The position numbers and the translations under genes were made by a program. A DNA stretch of 64,000 nt from Hetaerina americana (Eukaryota; Arthropoda; Insecta; Odonata; Calopterygidae). The DNA is taken from assembly GCA_022747635.1 (NCBI GenBank), contig JAKTNV010000011.1:15371975-15435974 (forward strand), given 5' to 3'. Below, in pieces: positions 57,610 through 64,000 of this stretch. Every line of letters begins with the position of its first letter. Within the stretch, counting starts at the first letter, position 1. A model generated the notes under the pieces. The model saw only the letters and a program-made list of their open reading frames with translations, was not told where the DNA came from and ran no database searches.

Positions 57610-57721
57610 TACACCACAGCTCAGAGCCGACTGCCTTTTTCAGCGTCGCTTGCCAACATACCCCCCTCCAATCGCAGCCCGTCAGAGCGGTGCTGGGCGC
57701 GCCTGGAGCGGCGGGAAAAAA

Positions 57722-57751
57722 TCAGTACACTTATTTTCCGGACGAACCCTG
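57722..57751 (-). repeat. Mariner terminal inverted repeat, right
   Basis: Exact inverted copy of the left repeat, followed by the TA duplication. It lies about 110 bp upstream of the transposase start, so it may include promoter sequence. Confidence 0.93.
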
Positions 57752-57879
57752 TATATATTTGCCAGTATACGGAAACTCCAGAGCAACTACCTACACACAT
57801 TTATATATATACCTGATGAAATAATTAGTGTGTTTGACGAAATCATTTGATTTTACTCTTTAATTTAGTACATATGGGG

Positions 57880-58400
57880 ACTTGGGTTTCATTTAACTAC
57901 GACTGCGTATCGTGCGAATGAACAGCGAGTACTTGAATATTTTCTCCAGTGGTGGTGTCTATATCTCTCTTTTATTATCTTCAAAGTGGTTGAATTTATC
58001 AGTATAATTTGGTGGCGGAACCTCGGTGTTGTAAGAGAACTCAGATGCCCTGTGGCTTTTAAGAAGTCTTTATCGTCTTTCCTGCTCTTTTTGCGAATGA
58101 AAAGGTTCCCAACCTAATTCCTCTAACATACCCATAACATCTTACACTCTTCTCGTAGCAATTGTTTTTACAAATCTGGCGGATTTTCTCTAACCCTTTT
58201 TCCAATTCCTAAGTTAATTTTTCTTCCAGTTCCAATTCCCAGGTACTTTACGCGTATTCCAAACATTGGTATAACTGAAGCGAAGTAACAAGTCTCTCTT
58301 ACTTTTGAATTGCATTTTCTTACAACCTGTCCAATGACACCTACTTTCTTTAAGGGTGAACTGAATATTCTTTTCTGATGTGTACCACATTAGACGTTTG
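57880..58400 (-). mobile_element. Second LINE-family 3' fragment (copy 1)
   Basis: The minus strand resembles a CR1-type post-RT region: an LVRPxLEYA-like stretch is suggested near 58250-58290 and a QRKxARFVKN-like stretch near 58160-58190, then a 3' region with GGTTCCGCCACCAAATTATA. It is heavily decayed. The same order of segments recurs at 62740-63250, which supports a dispersed repeat even where coding is unclear. Confidence 0.5.
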
Positions 58401-58444
58401 GTGTATTATGACCTGCCCTGAGATGCTTAACTCGATCCCACTTA

Positions 58445-58450
<6 letters not shown>

Positions 58451-58480
<30 letters not shown>
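58451..58480. repeat. Short (TA)n microsatellite
   Basis: About 30 bp of TA. Confidence 0.9.
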
Positions 58481-58484
<4 letters not shown>

Positions 58485-60120
58485 TATCCGTCTCGTTCAA
58501 TTTTTTCCCCAAAATTTATTGCTTCTCATTTTCTGATACTTAATTCTGACCCTCATTCCCCACACTACTCTGGTATCTATTATAAATCAAACGATGGTGG
58601 CACGCGATCTGTCGGTGGCATTGGTTATCTGAGTCCTCAATGTGATCTCCGAAAATTATCTAAAATAGCTGTCAAACTAGAAGCTTTGATTATTAATGTG
58701 TAACAAGAAAAATAAGGGCGGTTACAAGGTGCCACGTCGCTGTAGATTCCAAAATTACCGAAAGGTCTTAAGAGGAAAGAATATTTAAATATTTGATGAA
58801 TGCCTCGTCTTAATTCCTTAGAGTAATGACACAGGGTAGCACCCGACTCAGGGATAAACAAAGTGGGTTAATAATTGCTATCAGGAGATTCAGATAGAAG
58901 AGCAATCTTTCGAAGAAATGCGGGCATAGGGGATGGTGGTCACTGATCCGAATATATATTGAGTAGTGCCGATGTGTGCACTCCTTTCCTGTCACGTCCA
59001 CCTAATGGAAGGTTTGTGTCCTTTCGGATGACCCCGTCGCGTGTTCAAATAGTGCCGTGGTAAGCCATTTCAAAAGTAGGAGCTCTCTTTCTCCGCCTAT
59101 TCATCCCTCCCCCACTACCACTTCTTTCTTTCCCCCTCTCCCCTCCTCCCTGCTTCCTTGTCGCGGATGCGTGGGAAGGGCTTCAGGGGGTTTTGCAATC
59201 GTTGTTTCCACCCTTTCAGCCAATATGTATCAGTCATCCCCCATCCCTCGTACCCTTTTCCCTTAGGCGCGCGAGACGGCGTTGACGTTCGTCCTGTTGA
59301 CAGTCCTAGAATTCCCGTTTCGTACGAGGGTCGTATGCCAGGGTATGCTGTGCATCTGTGTGTGTGGGGAGGAGGGAATAGGGGATAGTGTGTTGATCGG
59401 ATGGGATGGGGAGGACGGCGGGGAGAGAATCAATGACCAAGGGTGCCCAGACGACGCTTGGGTTTACAAAAGGGCGTGGCGATTTGGTTCCAACCGCGCG
59501 GTGGTAATCGTTTATTTGGTTCTAATACCTCCAATAAAGCCTAAATTTTTAGCTTAGAGCGAGTCTGCTACACCTGTAACTGCTTTCAAATTCTTCGTTC
59601 CAACTCAAAAGCTTTATAATTTAAAGGGATAAAAATTTTGTGTCCAACGAATATTGGTTACGTTATCATACTTGAATTATTTGCTGGAAAACATCTACTT
59701 CTAATCGAATGAATTATTTGCATGGATAAATATTTAATTAATAGCGCGACTGTTCGTTTAAATGACCATATGTGTTCTTGTTTCTATTGTCCCATGACTT
59801 TTTAATCTTTTCCAATCTTTCCAAACATTTCGATCAACGCTAGTGATCATTCATCTTAACCCGGACTCTGCGCTGTAATATGATTTTATTAGCAAAATTA
59901 GAAACTTTGAAAATAATCATGTACTGTTCAAAACTATGTCTGCAAAGCTTGTTCCTCTGTTCCGGAAATAATATCAAGGGGCAGTGCTCGGGATAAAGGA
60001 GGAAAAGGGAATCGTTTTCCATGCACTCATATTGTCTATTCATCCGTGAATGCGTGTAAAATAATAATTCAAAGCAGATTAACATTGTGGTATTATTCCA
60101 TGATTCGGTTGGAACCTAAC
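58485..60120. other. No recognisable gene; GC/CT-rich patch at 59050-59540
   Basis: The patch has CpG dinucleotides and CT-rich runs with several overlapping frames in all phases. No domain is recognised. Around it the DNA is AT-rich. Confidence 0.45.
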
Positions 60121-60163
60121 AGTTAATATTTGGGAAAATCAAAATCATGAGTGTTAAATAAAA

Positions 60164-60683
60164 ATGTTCAGAAAATGTGAAACAGGGGAATTCATTTCGA
60201 ATAAGTATGTGATATTATGTAGTAATTTGGCCAATATTAGGATAGAAGACAACCAGGAATATGTTTTAAACCACATACTCGTACTCATCAGTGGATTTCT
60301 AACTCGCGGGCCTTGCTTAAATGGTTCGATATTTAAAAAAAAATTTTTTATCCTGTCATATTCATGGATGTCAAACTGGACTCATGTATGTTATAAGGTA
60401 CATCTCATGGTTGATTTTTTGTACTGGAACATGTGTTTATATGATTCATGCGGTTAATCCAAATTTTGTTCCGGCCTTAGAGAAAACTTTTTTCTACCAA
60501 TTAATTCCGAGAAAATTGATTGGAAAAATTTCCTTGCTGCATGCAGAATATCTTCAGGCAGTGATGGCTGTTGTCTTGTTATTGGTGGTCAGTTTTGAGA
60601 TTTTTATGGCGAAAAATAACACCAAATATCCAATTATTGGTGTCTCCTTATTTCTTCTTTCTCTTGATTTTGTTAGATTTTAA
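60164..60683 (+). other. Overlapping hydrophobic frames, probably non-coding
   Basis: Frames of 97 (60164-60457) and 120 codons (60321-60683) overlap in different phases. The second has two or three hydrophobic stretches (MYVIRYISWLIFCTGTCVYM, AVMAVVLLLVVSFEIFM) that could be membrane segments. T-rich DNA gives such peptides by chance, and no family is recognised. Confidence 0.2.
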
Positions 60684-60949
60684 TTGCATTTTAGAGTTCA
60701 CCCATGTTCTTCTGGGTCATTTTCTTTAGTTGACCAGTCTCAGAAAATATTTTCCATCCAAATTTCCTGTCTTGAAATGTTTTGGTTTCGTGTCAATTTT
60801 GGGTAATCTGATTGGAATGTCTTTCCAGTTCTTTCTGGAGCCTTAGGCTCACATCTTATCCCACGCATAGAATTTATATCAGTGTTTGCGCTGATATTGC
60901 GCTGCAAGTTGCATGAAAAATGCAATTTTCGTTCACATTGAAACTGACA

Positions 60950-61240
60950 ATGAAGCAGACTGATAGACGCACATTGAAGGCTTTGAAAGGTTGGTTTGGA
61001 GAAGGTGATATGGATAGAAAGGAAAATAAATGAGGAAGTGCTGGGTATGGAGGGGGGGGAGGAGATACGATACTTGGGAGAAATAATTAGGAAGTAGGAA
61101 AAATGGAAGAAAAGCATATTGATCGGCAGGTGGATGTTGAAGACTGATAAAGAGGAGACTGTGAGACAGTTAGGCAAGCGTTAAAGGAGTAGGAGTAGGA
61201 TAAGGAGGTTGGACGAAATGAAGAGAGGAGGAAAATAAAC
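60950..61240 (+). mobile_element. RTE LINE 3' tail
   Basis: The plus strand carries LKALKGWFGEGDMDRKENK-like (60970-61030), an MLKTDKEE region (61130-61155) and a final GGWTK-like stretch with GTTGGACGAAATGAAGAG at 61208-61225. It matches other RTE tails here; 5'-truncated. Confidence 0.65.
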
Positions 61241-61244
61241 AGAT

Positions 61245-62735
61245 ATGGAGAAGGGCTTGTTGTAGAGTAGGATTTTGGGTTGTGTTTTGTTGGGAGAGAC
61301 AAGAGAATTACTTGGTAGTTGTGCCCATCGAAAACCTATCTTAATTGGTATATTACTTACTATAATGTATCGAAACTGAGTTCATTCGCCTTGGTAAGTT
61401 TAATTATTCTTAATGCATGCATAGGTTTGACTTACATTCCGTGAAATTATGTTTCACCTGTTAATTGAAAGTTAAAATAGTTTGTTCGATATGCTGCGAA
61501 TTAAGAGGCGAGAATATTTGCCGCAGCCTCTTTTTCGAGTAATAAGCAGCAAAAGCAGTATATGAAAATTTCGCAAACTGTTTTTTGGTAGGCAATGCGC
61601 ACAGAGAACAGTTGGTGTCTCCTGACGAAATGCATGTCATTATTTCAATGATAGACCCAAGAGCTCGGTGTAAGGATCGTGTCACTCAAAAGTAATCTCG
61701 CACTAGGCACATTTGGAGCGTGTGCAAGTAAGAATTTGCGACATTAAAATCCTCTTCCTTGGATTGCAAAACCAATTTAAACTTTCCAGAAATATGCGTG
61801 GGCTTGAACACTTCAGTCAGCAATATGCGCGTGGCTTTAGTTGAAGCCTGCGAGAGATCATTAAAAGTTTTTTGATGGGTTAAAACGAATGAATAGGCAG
61901 TAAAATTATGAAAGGGATAACGAAGCATTTAAACAATCCAGGATATAGCAATAAAAATTTGAAAAAATAAAATTTTGACGTTTTTTTAACAGAATAATTT
62001 GGAAATAATTCGTGAAAACTAGCTGCTATCTGCAATTTAATCTAAGCTGACTTACTCACAATATTACTATCCGTCCGTCGGGAAAAAATTAACTGAACAA
62101 GTTTTACGGGTAGAGAAAAGGAAAATAAGGAAAAAAAGTTTAAACCTAAATGAGGAATTCGAATCGAGCCTGAAGTTGTTCAAATTATTCAATTTGTAAT
62201 TAATTTATCATTAATGTCAAGGTAATTTGTTATTCAATGGTTGAGGGATATATTTTAAATTCATAATCATCACCACGAGTTTTCAATCCGAGTTTGAATC
62301 AGCTCTACAATCTGTATCCTGTTAATCCGTTCATTCCTTCTTACAGATTCATGCACTAACGTCTTTTATAACTACCTTCAAGTAATTTACCCCTATCTTC
62401 CTCTGTAAATTCTTTCCATATGTTACCGTAAACAGGTAGCCAATCTGAATTAAACTATCTTGTCTCAAAATTGTCCAATTATTTTCACTCTTGTTTTTAT
62501 ACATTTACAGAATTCTAGGCAAGTCACCGAAGGGATATGCGGTTGAATGTGCTAAGTTAAGAGCCGTGCACGAAAAAAGATTAGCAAATTCATATATTTA
62601 ATATATATTAGCTAGTATGCCAAAATAAACGTTCAGATACACGCATAAATACTAATATACATCGTGTAATACTTGCTGTGTTCGACTGAACCATTTAACT
62701 TTAGACTCTTGGTTAATTTGTTCGTGCGCTTGGTG
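61245..62735. other. No recognisable gene
   Basis: AT-rich unique DNA. Minus-strand frames at 61461-61928 (74 and 80 codons) show no known domain. Confidence 0.5.
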
Positions 62736-62739
62736 TTGA

Positions 62740-63250
62740 TTTTGTATTTATTGCGTATCGTACGAGGGAAGAAGAAATAATTTAATCTGTCCTTTGAAGC
62801 TGTCTATCCCGCTCTATTTTTATCCCTGTGGTCGAATCTACGAATATAATTTGGTGCCATGATAATTCCCTCTTTGGTGTCGCAAGAAACCTCGGTTGTC
62901 CTCCATCTTTCTAATATTCTTAAAGCACTACCAACTTTCTTCGTATATCAAGGGGCTAACAACCCAATTCCACCAAAAAATACCCCAAATGATCACTCTC
63001 TGCTCGTAGCAATTTTTAACAAATAGTGTGAGTTTTCCATGAATCTTTTCCAGTTCCTTTTTTAAAGTTTTCTCCCACTGATCCAAAATGCTTTCTCCAT
63101 ATTCCGATCGTAAAATAAAGTGAAAGAACTTAAGTGAAATAGCACATACAGCTTTTCAGTCTAAAGTACCCTAATTCCCAGGACACTTACTTTTTTGCCC
63201 TAAGTTCGCGGCATCTTCCGCAGTTGTTTTAATTTGTAAAAAATAAAACA
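62740..63250 (-). mobile_element. Second LINE-family 3' fragment (copy 2)
   Basis: Parallels 57880-58400: GAATATAATTTGGTGCC, GTGTCGCAAGAAACCTCGG, CTCGTAGCAATTTTTAACAA and TTTTCTCCCACTG occur in the same order and spacing as TATAATTTGGTGGCG, TGTTGTAAGAGAACTC, CTCGTAGCAATTGTTTTTAC in copy 1. The protein signal is too decayed to assign alone. Confidence 0.5.
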
Positions 63251-63395
63251 ACCTTTTGTTTTAAGTTTGCTGAAACCTCGTGGACCTTGGCGCAACGAGC
63301 ACGGCTACGAATACCTGTGACATTTTACGCAGGGTATTCCGTTATAACATCTTATTCCGTTAAAATTGCCCAATATTTAGGAGTATAAGAGGCTT

Positions 63396-63540
63396 TTAGC
63401 CAGTTAAGCTACCGAGGCGTCTTCTTATACTCCTCCGGACGAGTCACTCGGCCGGACATTGAGAGATCCGGGTTTGAATCCCGGTCTAGGTGAATGCTAT
63501 TTACATCCTGATATTGTTGCATAATAAAAAAAACGTTTTA
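63396..63540 (+). repeat. tRNA-derived SINE, family 2
   Basis: CACTCGGCCGGACATTGAGA followed by an excellent B box (GGGTTTGAATCCCGGTC at 63470-63486), then a tail CTATTTACATCCTGATATTG and a short A-run. The upstream A-box part is rearranged: 63398-63430 contains a small inverted copy of the GAGTATAAGA motif. Confidence 0.65.
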
Positions 63541-64000
63541 CTTCACTTTATCATCGTCAGATACAGTAAAATTTATGAAGTATATATCTTGTTAAACTTC
63601 TAAGCATATTTGTCGTCTAACATGCAGGTTTTCTGATATCTGAGTATCTGAGACCCTGAATTAGACTTAGGATAAAACGGACCAGCTTAGCTGGATTCTG
63701 GGGTCATATTCGTCATCACAGATAGCCGGGGAGTAGAAAATAATCTCACCATTTGTTTTTAAATTCATACTGTGAAAAATAACCTATTTTTCCATACTCT
63801 TCTCCACTTGCCAAGCGTCCTTGTCTTCCTTCTTTAACTGACTTCTAGATAACACTGCCTTCCAGTATATCACCCCCACTTACGTTTTATTTCCATCTAC
63901 AAACAATTTTCAATCGCTTATCTTATTCTATATCATACTTATTTCCATATGGCCGTCATCACGACATCTAATTGCCATTTTAATCTAGTCTCAATATCTT
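63541..64000. other. No recognisable gene
   Basis: AT-rich. The last 200 bp are pyrimidine-rich and might be another RTE tail on the minus strand, but I cannot support it. Confidence 0.4.

Larger units (their letters stand above)
56429..57751 (-). mobile_element. Intact mariner transposon (1323 bp)
   Basis: A complete DNA transposon. Its 30-bp terminal inverted repeats are identical at both ends, and TA flanks both sides (56427-56428 and 57752-57753). It holds one uninterrupted transposase gene on the minus strand that fills most of the element. Identical ends and an open gene point to a recent insertion. It belongs to a family different from the relics at 3890, 10699, 11441, 17855 and 20085, judged by its terminal repeats and protein. 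Confidence 0.93.

Noticed and set aside
60321..60683. 120-codon putative membrane protein
   Set aside because: Hydrophobic stretches are expected from T-rich DNA, another phase is open over part of it, and no family is recognised; kept only as a low-confidence region.

Overview
This is a eukaryotic, intron-scale or intergenic window. It is AT-rich, littered with long (TA)n microsatellites, and contains no confidently recognisable host gene, rRNA, snRNA or genuine tRNA gene. All the protein homology I can see is transposable-element homology. Several mariner transposon families, RTE and CR1/L2-type LINEs, a Penelope-like element (PLE) with a GIY-YIG domain, and tRNA-derived SINEs together suggest an arthropod, probably an insect with a large repeat-rich genome. 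I cannot name the species from sequence alone.

Layout. 1-4.6 kb: unique AT-rich DNA, an RTE 3' relic, microsatellites and an internally deleted mariner. 4.58-9.2 kb: a near-complete CR1/L2-type LINE on the minus strand, with an SGNH-domain ORF1 and an endonuclease-RT ORF2 split by one frameshift. 10.1-12.8 kb: an RTE endonuclease fragment, then two mariner relics in tandem bounded by (TA)n arrays. 12.8-20 kb: a GC/CT-rich patch, unique DNA, SINEs and a mariner tail. 20.1-21.3 kb: a decayed mariner with both ends. 22.3-24.3 kb: a LINE fragment, a SINE, and a 571-bp foldback insertion with 258-bp arms and a 13-bp target duplication. 26.3-32.9 kb: an orphan retroelement RNase H, RTE relics and three CR1-type fragments, one carrying a nested SINE. 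33-49 kb: mostly unique AT-rich DNA with RTE relics and an inverted SINE pair. 49.6-53.9 kb: a long RTE LINE cut off at its 3' end and joined directly to the 3' half of a Penelope-like element whose reading frame is still open. 56.4-57.75 kb: an apparently intact mariner with perfect 30-bp terminal repeats, a TA duplication and a full-length transposase. 57.8-64 kb: two copies of another LINE 3' region, an RTE tail and a SINE.

How the parts relate. Mobilisation, not host metabolism, is the theme. The intact mariner is the only element here that looks potentially autonomous; the long LINE is close to intact. The most unusual signal is Penelope-related. An uninterrupted RT/GIY-YIG frame at 52640-53740 is followed by a hammerhead-like motif (CNGANGA, one base, short stem-loop, GAAA). 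The same motif architecture sits in both arms of the foldback element at 23.7-24.3 kb, downstream of CCAAT and TATA boxes pointing outward. I read the foldback as a Penelope-type pseudo-LTR derivative. More decayed look-alikes occur elsewhere, but their significance is uncertain because the short core is common by chance.
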